From assembly GCA_965224845.1 (NCBI GenBank), contig CBDDAJ010000015.1, forward strand, positions 248,001-312,000: a stretch of DNA of 64,000 bases. The letters run 5' to 3'. The translations under genes were made by a program, and so were the position numbers. The notes below the pieces were generated by a model, which worked only from the letters and a program-made list of their open reading frames with translations, did not search any database and was not told the DNA's origin. This document shows positions 18,640-27,663 of this stretch, piece by piece (positions within the stretch are counted from its first letter, which is position 1; each line of letters starts with the position of its first letter). This stretch comes from Wocania_A sp965224845 (lineage in GTDB: Bacteria > Bacteroidota > Bacteroidia > Flavobacteriales > Flavobacteriaceae).

Positions 18640-18717
18640 TTCTCGATACAATACTTTGTCGTCGAATCACTCAGAAAGACATTAAAATAATTAATTTATC
18701 CTGAGTGCTGTCGAAGG
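18640..18717. repeat. Dispersed intergenic palindrome (short form)
   Basis: The 380-bp stretch 18539-18921 has no gene. It contains TTCTCGATAC near 18640, then arms CACTCAG (18668-18674) and CTGAGTG (18701-18707), with CGAAGGAC following. TTCTCGATAC and TCGA...CACTC also occur in the longer inverted repeat at 19557-19729, so both probably belong to one intergenic repeat family. Confidence 0.5.
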
Positions 18718-18901
18718 ACTTCAATTCTTAACGCAAAACAATTGTTATAACGAATATACTCCGTTAGTATTTTAATTACAACGCAAGTTCGTTAAACTTT
18801 TCCGAAAATTTAAGCTTAGCTACCCATTTAGCTTTAGGGATAATAATGGAAAGCCCACAGTGAGGGTCGCTTGTACCGAGCCGAAGTCGAAATAAGCCAA
18901 A

Positions 18902-18914
18902 GGGGGTAACCCCC
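18902..18914 (-). terminator. GC-rich hairpin after the HupE-like gene
   Basis: GGGGGT / ACCCCC with a one-base gap lies directly after the HupE-like stop codon. There is no T-run on the minus strand, so activity is uncertain. Confidence 0.4.
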
Positions 18915-18921
18915 AAAAGGG

Positions 18922-19512
18922 TTATGATAAAAAATCGCTACCTAGTAGCATAGGTATAACCAAGCCAACAACGATGGCCGATACTACCATAATCCAATCA
19001 CGCCTGGTAAACCTAAATATGGTTTGCACCACATAACTTAAAAACAGTACAATAAATACAATAATTACCTGTGCCAGCTCTATCCCTAAGGCAAATTCTA
19101 AAAGTAACACTAATTTATTATCGGAATCGCCTAAAAGCATCTGGAATTCTCGTGCAAAACCTAAACCATGTACCAAACCAAAAAACAGGGTGGTTAAAAA
19201 CAACACCCCTATTTTTTCTTTTTGAGCCCCTTTACCAGCTGTAAACACATTAAACAGGGCTACTATTAAAATCGTTACCGGAATTAAAAACTCTACAACC
19301 TCACCATTTACACTAACTACATTATAAGCTGCCAAAACAAGCGAGAGCGTATGCCCTAATGTAAATACAGAAACAAGTAACAAAACACGTTTCCAGTCTT
19401 TAAAAACATAGGGAATGGTTAGTACTATTAAAAATAAAACATGATCGTAAGCATTAATATCCAACACGTGGTTTATGCCATACTTTACATTAAAGAAAAA
19501 ATCATCAAGCAT
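18922..19512 (-). CDS. HupE/UreJ-like membrane protein
   Basis: The 196-residue protein has about six helices. It shows the family's His- and Asp-rich helices: YDHVLFLIVLTIPYVF near residue 22, LGHTLSLVLA near residue 52 and FGLVHGLGFARE near residue 112. HupE/UreJ proteins are associated with nickel uptake in hydrogenase and urease operons, but Bacteroidota homologues stand alone and their substrate is unproven. No hydrogenase or urease genes are nearby. Confidence 0.75.
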   Translation of the reverse strand: MLDDFFFNVKYGINHVLDINAYDHVLFLIVLTIPYVFKDWKRVLLLVSVFTLGHTLSLVLAAYNVVSVNGEVVEFLIPVTILIVALFNVFTAGKGAQKEKIGVLFLTTLFFGLVHGLGFAREFQMLLGDSDNKLVLLLEFALGIELAQVIIVFIVLFLSYVVQTIFRFTRRDWIMVVSAIVVGLVIPMLLGSDFLS

Positions 19513-19556
19513 CTTAATTTAAGATTTAGGGTTGTTCAAATATACAAATAAAACCT

Positions 19557-19729
19557 GTTGTGCATTTTGATAAAATTCTGTCAATTCGAGTGAATTTTAC
19601 GATTGAAATGAGCAAAATTTGTATCGAGAATAAGAATTTTTGCTTATTAACTAGTTCTCGATACAATTTTTCGTGCCTCAAAATCACTCGAACTGACATA
19701 TAGTTACTATTTCGATTAAAATGCACAAC
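19557..19729. repeat. 173-bp imperfect inverted repeat
   Basis: The outermost arms are identical: GTTGTGCATTTT at 19557-19568 and its complement at 19718-19729. Inner arms TGTCA-N-TTCGAGTGA (19579-19593) and TCACTCGAA-N-TGACA (19684-19698) also pair, as do GTATCGAGAA (19621) and TTCTCGATAC (19655). The whole element folds on itself with a small central loop. It has no coding capacity of its own and looks like a MITE or a palindromic intergenic repeat. Confidence 0.65.
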
Positions 19730-19754
19730 GGGTAAATAAAGACATTTTACACTT

Positions 19755-20721
19755 TTATTTTAACAAAACACCGTATTTTTTACCTAATTGAAAAAGCATT
19801 TCTTTCGTTATCTCTTCTAAATTATAGGTATGTTCCCAATTCCAGTCATGCCTTGCCGGGTCATCATTTATACTTTTAGGCCAGCTATCTGCAATGGCTT
19901 GTCTATAGTCCGGTGTATAACTTATTTCAAATTCCGGAATATACTCCTTTATAGATAAAGCCACATCCTTAGGCGTAAAACTTATAGCAGATAAGTTATA
20001 CGACGATCTTATTTTTATAGCATTATCGTGAGCACTCAATAATATCTACTGTTGCTTTTATAGCATCGTCCATAAACATCATGGGCAATTTGGTACTTTC
20101 TGCTAAAAAACAATCATACCTTTTGTCGGTAACAGCTTTATGATAAATATCTACAGCATAATCGGTAGTTTCCGCCACCTGGTTGTGTTTTCCAACTAAT
20201 TATTCCCGGGTAGCGTAAGCTCCTAACATCAACACCGTATTTTTGGTTGTAATACTCACACCAACGCTCTCCTACCTGTTTGGTAATACCATAAACCGTT
20301 GTGGGTTCCATTGTGGTATATTGCGGCGTGTTTTCTGTTGGTGTTGTAGGTCCAAAAAACCGCAATGCTAGAGGGCCAAAATACTTTTTTAATAAATTTT
20401 GCTTTTGCCAAATTTAATACATGAAACAGGGAACTCATATTTAAATCCCAGGCTTTCATGGGGTATTTTTCTCCAGTAGCACTTAATATGGCAGCCATTA
20501 AATAAATAACATCTATATTATATTTTTCAACACATACTTTAATACTAACATAATCCTGAGCATCAACAATTTCAAAAAGTCCGGAGTTAACAATACTTAA
20601 ATTGCTATAAACTTATATCGCTTGCAATAACATTTTCATCACCATAAATACTTCTAAGTTTAAAAGTTAATTCAGAACCTATTTGTCCGCAAGCACCAAT
20701 AATCAATATTTTTGGATCCAT
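19755..20721 (-). pseudogene. NAD-dependent epimerase / L-threonine 3-dehydrogenase-like, four frame breaks
   Basis: The coding pieces together make one SDR protein of about 320 residues: MDPKILIIGACGQIGSEL (Rossmann GxxGxxG) at the start, YLMAAILSATGEKYP, SSIAVFGPTTPTEN, the catalytic TTVYGITKQVGE (YxxxK), LRYPGIIS, and IKIRSSYNLSAISFTP near the end. This matches the short-chain threonine 3-dehydrogenase group, which oxidises threonine to 2-amino-3-ketobutyrate. The frame breaks near 20606-20609, at the A6 run 20354-20359, at 20169-20171 and near 20040-20048, each consistent with one extra base. Given the neighbouring broken genes this may be a sequence artefact, but four breaks leave true decay possible. 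Confidence 0.75.
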
Positions 20722-20866
20722 TTAAAACACTATTAATAAGAATTTATCAAAAATAATAAGATTATATTGATAATATTACATTCATAATACATTTAATAAT
20801 ACAGCTGTTTTTAATTGTTAAACTTCAATAATTCATCAAAAAATAACAAAGAATAAACTATTCCTA

Positions 20867-20874
20867 TATCTTTG
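20867..20874 (+). promoter_or_regulatory. -7 box of the lipoprotein gene
   Basis: TATCTTTG is a perfect TAnnTTTG match. Transcription would start near 20880, after the upstream ATG at 20876, so translation must begin at the ATG at 20900. Confidence 0.55.
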
Positions 20875-20899
20875 TATGGTACCTAGAATACGTAACAGC

Positions 20900-21415
20900 A
20901 TGAATATAAAACTTTTAAGCATCATAAGTATTTTTATCCTGATATCATCATGTAAAAAAACAGAAGAGGATACCTCTATAGATTCTGTAGAAAACACAAG
21001 CCAGGAATTAGCTGAAAAAGAAATTTCAAAGCTTGATTATCTTGATTTTGCTTTAGACGAAAAAACAGAACAGGTTATTGAAAACTGGGGAGAGTATTAT
21101 CAAATTCAAGATGCTGTTAACCATGTAAAAAAAGGGGATTTAGTTTTTTTTAGTGATGGTGAAGCCATTAAAACCTTATTAACCGATTTAAGAAAAAACA
21201 TTCCCGAAGCTGTAAATACTCAAGCAACTCTGGCAAGGATACAAGTTTTAGAAACAAAAATATACAAATTAGAAAGCTTATCTGGCTTATCAACTACTAC
21301 CAAAGAGGCTCTTAAAAATAGTATCAAAGAGTTTTTAGTATCTTTTTCTAACCTAAACTTTCAAATGAATAAAAAGTTAGAGAAAGACAGTAATAACATT
21401 CAAAAGCCTCAATAA
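20900..21415 (+). CDS. Helical lipoprotein of unknown function
   Basis: Starting at 20900, the protein opens with MNIKLLSIISIFILISSC, a lipoprotein signal whose Cys is the lipidation site. The remaining 150 residues are mostly helical and charged, with LDFALDEKTEQVIENWGEYY in the middle and a SLSGLSTTTKEALKNSIKEF segment later. No domain was recognised. Likely in the periplasm, attached to a membrane. Confidence 0.65.
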   Translation: MNIKLLSIISIFILISSCKKTEEDTSIDSVENTSQELAEKEISKLDYLDFALDEKTEQVIENWGEYYQIQDAVNHVKKGDLVFFSDGEAIKTLLTDLRKNIPEAVNTQATLARIQVLETKIYKLESLSGLSTTTKEALKNSIKEFLVSFSNLNFQMNKKLEKDSNNIQKPQ

Positions 21416-21523
21416 AAAACCCGCCTCTTTTTCTTAATTTTTTGTTAAGGTTATTATAAAACTCATTTTGCAGGTACTAAATAGTAGTACCTTGTAACAC
21501 AATTTTTTAACTAAAATCAAAAA

Positions 21524-23614
21524 ATGAAAAACAAATTAAACTTTTTATTCCTACTAAGTGGGTTTTCTTTTTTAGGGCTTATTGCCTGTAAAGAAGATGC
21601 AAAAAAAGAAACTGCGCAAATAGAAAAAGTGCCAGGTATTAATATCGAATACATGGACACTAAAGTAAAACCAAGCGACGATTTTTTTAGGCATGTTAAT
21701 GGTACATGGCTGGATAATAATGAGATCCCATCAGACAGAACACGATGGGGAAGCTTTGATGAACTTAGAAAAAAAACAGATGAAGATGCTTTAACCATCT
21801 TAAAATCTGCAATGACCACAAACAAAGATTTAGATAATATTGAGGTCTTACCAGGTTCAGATCAAGAGAAGGCTGTATTTCTTTTTCAATCTATAATGGA
21901 TACCATTACAAGAGATGCTCAAGGCATAAAACCCATTGAGCCTGTATTAGCAAAAATTGATAATATTAAAACCATTAACGATTTGCAAAATCTTATTATT
22001 GAAGCTGAGCCAAAAGGAGGCTTAGGCTTTTTTGGTTTTGGTGTAGGTGCTCACCCAAAGAACAGTAGTATAAATGCTGGTTATTTAGGCAATGGAGCTT
22101 TAGGATTAAGTCGTGATTATTATGTTGATGAAGATGATGACACAAAAGCTAAGAGAGAAAAATACCGTGCTCATATAGCGCGAATGCTACAGTTTATTGG
22201 TGATTCTGAAGAGGAGGCTAAGGCAAATGCTGATAAAGTTTTGGATTTTGAAACCAGAATGGCCAAACCAAGGATGACTAAAGAGGATAGAAGGGATGCC
22301 AGAAAAAGATACAACCCAAAATCAATGGACGATTTAGCAAAAATGACCCCTTCCATTAATTGGGAAGCCTATTTTAAAGGAATTGGAGTTAAAGAGCTTG
22401 ATACTGTTATTGTAACCGATCCGGGGTATTTTAAAGCCTTAGAAGTGCTTTTAAAGGAGCACAATGTTGAGGATTGGAAAAATTATATGCGCTGGACCTT
22501 AATAGATGGTAGTGCCGGAGTGCTTTCAACAGAAATTGATAAAGCCAATTGGGAATTTTACAGTAAAGTTTTAAGAGGTTCAAAAAAGCAGAGAAACAGA
22601 GAGGAGCGCGCTTTAAACATGCTAAACGGAACCATTGGTGAAGCTTTAGGTAAACTTTATGTAGATAAAAAATTTCCTCCTGAAGCCAAAGCTAAAGCTG
22701 AAAAAATGATTAAAAATATCATGCTAGCTTTTGAAAAAAGAATAGATAATTTAGAATGGATGACTCCAGAAACTAAAGAAAAAGCAAAGGAGAAATTAAA
22801 GAAAATGAATGTTAAAATCGCCTATCCAGACCAATGGAAGGACTATTCTGAACTTAAAGTAGAATCTGTTGAAAATGGAGGGTCTTACTTTAGTAACATT
22901 CAAAATGTAAGAGCCTGGAATTATATGGACGACCTAAATAAACTGGGGAAACCTGTAGATAAAAGCGAATGGTTAATGGCTCCACAAGTTGTAAACGCCT
23001 ATTTTATGCCGCCATACAACGAAATTGTTTTTCCTGCTGCCATTTTACAACCGCCATTTTATAATTATCAAGCAGATGAAGCTGTTAATTATGGTGGTAT
23101 TGGCGCTGTTATTGGACACGAAATATCGCATTGTTTTGACGATTCGGGTTCGCGTTATGATGCTAATGGAAATTTAAATAATTGGTGGACCGATAAAGAT
23201 TTAGAGCAATTTACAGCGCTTGGCAAAAAACTATCCGATCAATACAGTACTGTTGAAGCGTTGCCAGAAACTTTTTTAAATGGCGAATTTACTCTTGGTG
23301 AAAATATTGGAGATTTAGGAGGTATTAATGCCGCTTACGATGGGCTACAATTGTATATGGCTGAAAATGGCAGACCAGAAAATATTGATGGTTACACCCC
23401 GGAGCAACGTTTGTTTTTATCATGGGGCACTATTTGGAGAACAAAATATACGGATGATGCCTTACGTAATCAAATAAAAACAAATACACATTCGCCGGGA
23501 ATGTATCGTGCTGTTATGCCGCTTAAAAATATTGATGCTTTTTACGAAGCTTTTGATATTAAAGAAGGCGATGAGATGTACATTAAACCGGAAGACCGCG
23601 TAAAAATCTGGTAA
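21524..23614 (+). CDS. M13 family metalloendopeptidase (PepO/neprilysin-like) lipoprotein
   Basis: This 696-residue protein has a lipoprotein signal ending in GLIAC. The N-terminal M13 domain starts with YMDTKVKPSDDFFRHVNGTW. The C-terminal catalytic domain has the zinc motif GHEISHCFDD (HExxH) near residue 536 and ENIGDLGGI with the third zinc ligand Glu about 60 residues later. It ends DRVKIW, the family's conserved end. Family knowledge: these peptidases cut small peptides. Located in the periplasm or on the outer membrane surface. Confidence 0.93.
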   Translation: MKNKLNFLFLLSGFSFLGLIACKEDAKKETAQIEKVPGINIEYMDTKVKPSDDFFRHVNGTWLDNNEIPSDRTRWGSFDELRKKTDEDALTILKSAMTTNKDLDNIEVLPGSDQEKAVFLFQSIMDTITRDAQGIKPIEPVLAKIDNIKTINDLQNLIIEAEPKGGLGFFGFGVGAHPKNSSINAGYLGNGALGLSRDYYVDEDDDTKAKREKYRAHIARMLQFIGDSEEEAKANADKVLDFETRMAKPRMTKEDRRDARKRYNPKSMDDLAKMTPSINWEAYFKGIGVKELDTVIVTDPGYFKALEVLLKEHNVEDWKNYMRWTLIDGSAGVLSTEIDKANWEFYSKVLRGSKKQRNREERALNMLNGTIGEALGKLYVDKKFPPEAKAKAEKMIKNIMLAFEKRIDNLEWMTPETKEKAKEKLKKMNVKIAYPDQWKDYSELKVESVENGGSYFSNIQNVRAWNYMDDLNKLGKPVDKSEWLMAPQVVNAYFMPPYNEIVFPAAILQPPFYNYQADEAVNYGGIGAVIGHEISHCFDDSGSRYDANGNLNNWWTDKDLEQFTALGKKLSDQYSTVEALPETFLNGEFTLGENIGDLGGINAAYDGLQLYMAENGRPENIDGYTPEQRLFLSWGTIWRTKYTDDALRNQIKTNTHSPGMYRAVMPLKNIDAFYEAFDIKEGDEMYIKPEDRVKIW

Positions 23615-23633
23615 TAAACAATGCGTTTTAAAT

Positions 23634-23675
23634 AAAAAAGTGCAGGTTTCTAAATTTAGAAACCTGCACTTTTTT
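23634..23675. terminator. Strong bidirectional terminator
   Basis: A perfect dyad with arms of about 20 bp is centred at 23654/23655; its core is GTGCAGGTTTCT / AGAAACCTGCAC, flanked by A6 and T6. It ends both the M13 gene and the convergent TPR gene. Confidence 0.92.
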
Positions 23676-23689
23676 ATATGGCTTTGCAA

Positions 23690-24403
23690 TTAATTTTTGG
23701 GTTGAGCAGCACCTTGTGTTTGTACTTGTTTTTGTCTTAACAACTCTGTTTTTGTTAGCTGAACCAAATTAAAATTAGGAGCAACTTTTAAGGTTTCATC
23801 CAAAATATCTACTGCTTTGTCAATATTGGCTTTTGTATCTTGATTATAAATAACCAATGCATTTAAATACATAAAGGCTGCTTTTAAAGAGACCTGATAA
23901 GGTTGTTGTGTTTCATAAAAAGCTTTTGTCATATCGTCTTTAGCATTTGCAAGTCCGTAAGTAACGTGCTTTAATGCTTCATCTGTTTTTTGAGTTTGTA
24001 AATTCAACTCTGCCAACTCATAAGCAACAAGTGCATTTGGCTTTCTTTTAAACAGTTCTTCAAAATGGCCAATAGCCAATGCCGGTCTTTTAACCGATTT
24101 TAACGATAAGGCTTTAACTTCAACTGCAATATCAGAATCTCCAACATTTTTTTCAATACCAATAGTATTTAAAGCCTGAATATATTTGCCTTCACTCATA
24201 TAAATATAAGCTAAAGTATCTTTTCTAGCCACCGATGGCGATAAGACATTTAAATGTGTTATTGCACTAATTATTCCCTGCATATCTCCTTGAGCCCGCA
24301 TTTGCTTATAATAAGCCTCATAATGCTTTACTAAATCTGAATTATTCTGTGCATTTAATTGAAAACATCCAGCTAATAAAGCTATTATTAAAAATCGTTT
24401 CAT
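23690..24403 (-). CDS. Exported TPR-like protein
   Basis: The 237-residue protein has a signal peptide (MKRFLIIALLAGCFQLNAQ). The rest is helical repeats of the tetratricopeptide kind, e.g. residues 100-150 around AIGHFEELFKRKPNALVAYELAELNL. The last part (DKAVDILDETLKVAPNF) is another repeat. TPR proteins serve as scaffolds; the partner is unknown. The Cys in the signal region (LLAGCFQ) leaves a small chance of lipidation. It is divergent from the CBS gene across a perfect 18-bp inverted repeat. Confidence 0.75.
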   Translation of the reverse strand: MKRFLIIALLAGCFQLNAQNNSDLVKHYEAYYKQMRAQGDMQGIISAITHLNVLSPSVARKDTLAYIYMSEGKYIQALNTIGIEKNVGDSDIAVEVKALSLKSVKRPALAIGHFEELFKRKPNALVAYELAELNLQTQKTDEALKHVTYGLANAKDDMTKAFYETQQPYQVSLKAAFMYLNALVIYNQDTKANIDKAVDILDETLKVAPNFNLVQLTKTELLRQKQVQTQGAAQPKN

Positions 24404-24442
24404 CTTTATTTTTTTAAATTTTGCTAAAACTATAAAAAATTA

Positions 24443-24490
24443 ACATGTTATGTCTTAAAAGAATGCTAATTATTTTAAGACATAACATGT
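24443..24490. promoter_or_regulatory. Perfect 18-bp inverted repeat between divergent genes
   Basis: Arm ACATGTTATGTCTTAAAA (24443-24460) and its exact complement (24473-24490) are separated by 12 bases. There is no T-run. It sits between the starts of the TPR and CBS genes, so it may be an operator or an RNA hairpin in one leader. Its core TGTCTTA / TAAGACA recurs at 1841-1854. Confidence 0.6.
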
Positions 24491-24583
24491 TTGCAAAATT
24501 AAATGTATTTATAAGACAATCAAACTTTTAGGAAAACTCAAAAAAAATAAGTATATTTAAAATTACTAAATCTTTTAATTATT

Positions 24584-25051
24584 ATGGGAATAAAAAGTTT
24601 TCAAGGTGCTAGAAGACAGCAATCCAATACTGCAGACACAACACCATTAAAGGTTAGTGATTATATGACTACAAATTTGATTACGTTTACTCCTAACCAG
24701 ACCATTGAGAGTGTAATGGAAGCTATTATTAAGCATCGAATATCCGGTGGCCCTGTAGTAAATGAGAAAAATGAATTGGTTGGTGTTATTTCTGAAGGCG
24801 ATTGTATTAAACAAATTAGCGAAAGCCGTTATTACAATATGCCTATGCAAGATAAAACCATTGAAAAGCATATGGCTGTAAATGTTGAAACTATTGATGG
24901 CAATATGAATATTTTTGATGCTGCCAATAAATTTTTAAATGCTAAAAGGCGTCGTTTTCCTATTGTAGAAAACGGTAAATTAATTGGTCAAATCAGTCAA
25001 AAGGATGTGCTTAAAGCCGCTATGACATTAAAAGGTCAAAACTGGAAATAA
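24584..25051 (+). CDS. Protein with two CBS domains
   Basis: The 155-residue protein has a short N-terminus followed by two CBS motifs: residues about 27-80 (SDYMTTNLITFTPNQTI, GGPVVNEKNELVGVISEGD) and 95-150 (IEKHMAVNVETIDGNMN, RFPIVENGKLIGQISQKDV). CBS pairs bind adenine nucleotides and regulate partner proteins. As a stand-alone protein its partner is not known. Its stop is adjacent to the convergent GIDE-like gene with no gap, so no separate terminator fits. Confidence 0.88.
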   Translation: MGIKSFQGARRQQSNTADTTPLKVSDYMTTNLITFTPNQTIESVMEAIIKHRISGGPVVNEKNELVGVISEGDCIKQISESRYYNMPMQDKTIEKHMAVNVETIDGNMNIFDAANKFLNAKRRRFPIVENGKLIGQISQKDVLKAAMTLKGQNWK

Positions 25052-25741
25052 TTAGTTTTTTCTGTTTTCTATTATACCTGCCTCCGGTAGATCTGTTATT
25101 ATAAGCTTTTGCTCGTTATTACTCTCTAAAGCTGCAATTTTAGAATAGTTATAACCCTGTACAGGTACGTTTAACACTTTCCATTTAGCCACACCTCCAA
25201 CGGTTATCGTTTCGTTAATTTCTATTATCCTTTCAGAGTATCTTAGCGTTTTATTAAATCCTAACCAGTTCTCACTTTCAATACCAAAATCGTCTAAAAC
25301 TTTTCGAAATTTTGGAGTTGGATCATTAAATGTTCCTGATGAAACACTACTATCTTTCACCATATAACTATAAAAATTATTTGCTTCATAGGATGGTTTT
25401 ACCATAACGAGCTCGCCATTTTTTTCAATAAAAAAATCTTGAATATCTTCTTTTTTAAGAAGTGTTTTCCAATGCGAACTTTTTCCGGTATTCACTTTTT
25501 TCTCAATTTTAATGATGTAAGCAACACATTTTCGCTCACTAAATGGTACAACAAACGGCTTTTCAACTTCTAAAACCTTACCAGATATTTTGGTTAATTC
25601 ATTTGTTCTGAATTGAGTAATTTGTTTGGACTGAAACTTTTTAAGCTTCCTAAGAATGATCTGCTTTCTGCTAAAATAGTAAACGCAAAAAATAATTATA
25701 GTAATAGCAATAATAATTAATACAGGCACTAAAGAGGTCAT
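25052..25741 (-). CDS. Membrane-anchored GIDE-domain-like protein
   Basis: The protein has 229 residues with an N-terminal anchor helix (residues 4-24, VLIIIAITIIIFCVYYF). A soluble domain follows with the segments SGKVLEVEKPFVVPFSERKC and W...EDIQDFFIEKNGELVMVKP. This pattern resembles the GIDE/BAM domain found next to the RING finger in mitochondrial MUL1 and in bacterial membrane proteins. There is no RING domain here. The function in bacteria is unknown. Confidence 0.55.
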   Translation of the reverse strand: MTSLVPVLIIIAITIIIFCVYYFSRKQIILRKLKKFQSKQITQFRTNELTKISGKVLEVEKPFVVPFSERKCVAYIIKIEKKVNTGKSSHWKTLLKKEDIQDFFIEKNGELVMVKPSYEANNFYSYMVKDSSVSSGTFNDPTPKFRKVLDDFGIESENWLGFNKTLRYSERIIEINETITVGGVAKWKVLNVPVQGYNYSKIAALESNNEQKLIITDLPEAGIIENRKN

Positions 25742-25793
25742 GGTTGATGGTGTTTATAATAATAGGTAAAAATTTTATTGAAAATGTTACATA

Positions 25794-26144
25794 TTAACCC
25801 TCTCTTTTTACCAACGCATAATAATCGCCCTCTAAAGGCAAATAGCCCTGATTATAAACAAAGTAATACACAGTGCCTGCTTTAGTAGTATAAATACTTG
25901 TAAAATAATTAAAATCAAATCCCTTTTCAATGAGCTTTGCTCTGGAAGTTTTGGTTTTAGTATTTGGATTTAGAGCTTCTAAAATTCTGTAGTTTTTTCT
26001 AAGCCTGTTATTTGTATTGCGTATTAAGTTCCTGTGGTCTTTATTAATGTTATTGTTATAAGCATTTCTGCAAGCATCACTACAGAATTTTTTATCAATT
26101 CTTCCAACAATTTTATCACCACATTCTAAACATTGCTTATCCAT
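25794..26144 (-). CDS. Small zinc-ribbon protein
   Basis: The 116-residue protein has an N-terminal CLECGDKIVGRIDKKFCSDAC zinc knuckle (four Cys in two pairs), similar to DUF2116-type proteins, then basic segment RNLIRNTNNRLRKNYR. The C-terminal half (TSIYTTKAGTVYYFVYNQGY) is a compact beta-rich region. It could bind nucleic acid, but nothing proves this. Its start overlaps the GNAT gene's end by 8 bp, so they form one operon. Confidence 0.7.
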   Translation of the reverse strand: MDKQCLECGDKIVGRIDKKFCSDACRNAYNNNINKDHRNLIRNTNNRLRKNYRILEALNPNTKTKTSRAKLIEKGFDFNYFTSIYTTKAGTVYYFVYNQGYLPLEGDYYALVKREG

Positions 26145-26676
26145 AGTTTTTATTCTTTAGTTCGTACCATCTTAAATCTAACTGTTCTTGTTCAAAATAA
26201 AAATCTTCAACATAATGTAATCCTATTTTTAAAAGGGCATTATGAGATGCCTGATTCCCTTTTTCTGTAATACCATACACTTCAGGCAGTTTTAAAACAT
26301 TAAAAGCATAATTTACAGCTGCTTTTCCAGATTCGGTAGCATAGCCTTTTCCCCAGTATTTAGGGATAAGCCTGTAACCAACATCGTAATATCTGGTATA
26401 ACCATTCATATGGTATTCGGTATTTAAACGTATTCCGGACCAGCCAATAAAATCTCCTGTGGTCTTTTCAATTGCAGCAAATCTGCCAATACCACGTGTT
26501 TTATATTGATCGATAACACCTTCTAATATCTTTTGAGATTCTGCTTTAGTTTTAACAGGTTTGTTTCCTAAGTATTTATGGACTTCCGGGTTTGAATCTA
26601 ACTCAAACATGCCCTCTAAATCTGTTGTTCTTAACTCCCTTAAAATAAGTCTTTCAGTTTCTATGTAAAAGGTCAT
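26137..26676 (-). CDS. GNAT acetyltransferase, RimJ/RimL type
   Basis: The 179-residue protein has the RimJ/RimL opening (TERLILRELRTTDLEGMFEL) and the acetyl-CoA-binding loop around residues 108-120 (YRLIPKYWGKGYATESG). FNVLKLPEVYGITEKGNQAS follows, with the conserved N-x-A-S at the end. These enzymes acetylate protein N-termini or small molecules; the substrate is not known. It lies between the zinc-ribbon and DinB-like genes, with a 4-bp gap to the latter. Confidence 0.88.
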   Translation of the reverse strand: MTFYIETERLILRELRTTDLEGMFELDSNPEVHKYLGNKPVKTKAESQKILEGVIDQYKTRGIGRFAAIEKTTGDFIGWSGIRLNTEYHMNGYTRYYDVGYRLIPKYWGKGYATESGKAAVNYAFNVLKLPEVYGITEKGNQASHNALLKIGLHYVEDFYFEQEQLDLRWYELKNKNYG

Positions 26677-26680
26677 GATA

Positions 26681-27205
26681 TTATTTATTTAAAATAGGGA
26701 TATAGGCTTCCCAGGGGCCTACTTCACTTTTATATTGTTTAGCCATAACCCTGGCAATCTGTGCGATATGTCCTAAATCGTGAGTTACCCATGTGGCAAG
26801 TAATTGCTTTAAAGTTACTTCGCCTAGTTCTGGATGCATGCCTTTTAAGTTCAAATCCATTTCGCTAAGCTTAAGGGCCTTAAAATGTCTTAAATTTTTA
26901 GTTCTTAATTCCGAAAACTCTTCTAATAATTGGGAAAGTGTTTTTCCCTTAGAATTCTCAAATTGAGCAAAACGATCAAAAGGCTCAAAGGCCTTGTTTT
27001 TTGAATGGCTTAAAATAATTTTTAACCGCTGCATCCAATCGGTTTTTTCACCATGAATTAGATGGCCAACAACATCAAAAACACTCCAGGTGTGATCACC
27101 TTCATTACAAAACGTCCAATCATCCGATACATTTAATAGTAATGCGTTAAGTGTTTTTGGGGTTCGTTCTAAAATCTCTAAAGCCTTGTTAATGTTATAT
27201 TTCAT
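26681..27205 (-). CDS. DinB-family four-helix protein
   Basis: The 174-residue protein has the DinB/YfiT fold: a first helix with TPKTLNALLLN, the metal ligand in VVGHLIHGEKTDW near residue 47, and the second ligand pair in TWVTHDLGHIAQIARVMA near residue 140. Family knowledge: many such proteins are metal-dependent thiol S-transferases; this group has no defined substrate. It leads the DinB-GNAT-zinc-ribbon operon. Confidence 0.85.
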   Translation of the reverse strand: MKYNINKALEILERTPKTLNALLLNVSDDWTFCNEGDHTWSVFDVVGHLIHGEKTDWMQRLKIILSHSKNKAFEPFDRFAQFENSKGKTLSQLLEEFSELRTKNLRHFKALKLSEMDLNLKGMHPELGEVTLKQLLATWVTHDLGHIAQIARVMAKQYKSEVGPWEAYIPILNK

Positions 27206-27416
27206 AGGGTGTGAAATAGCTAACTATATACGACATTACACTGTACATAGTTTTGTTGAATTTACGGAAAAATTTGAATATGGATATATCTGATTGTAGT
27301 ATTAGTATTTTCTCATTACATATATAATTCATGTTAGAAAGAGAGTCTTTATAAAATATTGTACTTGTAAGATGTCTTTAGCTAAAAAATTAAATACACC
27401 GGACAAATTGATGAAG

Positions 27417-27656
27417 CTACTCTAAATGTTTTAATAAATAATCTTTTGCTTTTATTCCTTCTTTAGTTAGTTTAACTTTTTTAGAAGAAACAACTTCAAT
27501 ATATCCATACAATAACATAGCCTCTCTTACTTTTTTATTATTCGGTTTACGGCCTATTGAGCTCCCTAAAACAGAACGTATAGAGAAACTTTCTACCTTA
27601 GGTGCTTTTTTTAAAACAATGGTTACATAAACGCAAATAGCGTCATTTTTATCCAT
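27417..27656 (-). CDS. Small winged-helix-like protein
   Basis: The 79-residue protein has a pattern of a compact helix-turn-helix with wing: REAMLLYGYIEVVSSKKVKLTKEGIKAKDYLLKHL. No family recognised. It could be a small DNA-binding protein; an inverted repeat (AAAATGTAG / CTACATTTT) lies just upstream. Confidence 0.5.
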   Translation of the reverse strand: MDKNDAICVYVTIVLKKAPKVESFSIRSVLGSSIGRKPNNKKVREAMLLYGYIEVVSSKKVKLTKEGIKAKDYLLKHLE

Positions 27657-27663
27657 AATTATT

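Noticed and set aside
19526..19726. Open frame of 66 codons within the 173-bp inverted repeat
   Set aside because: The sequence is explained by the palindrome; no start signal or family match.
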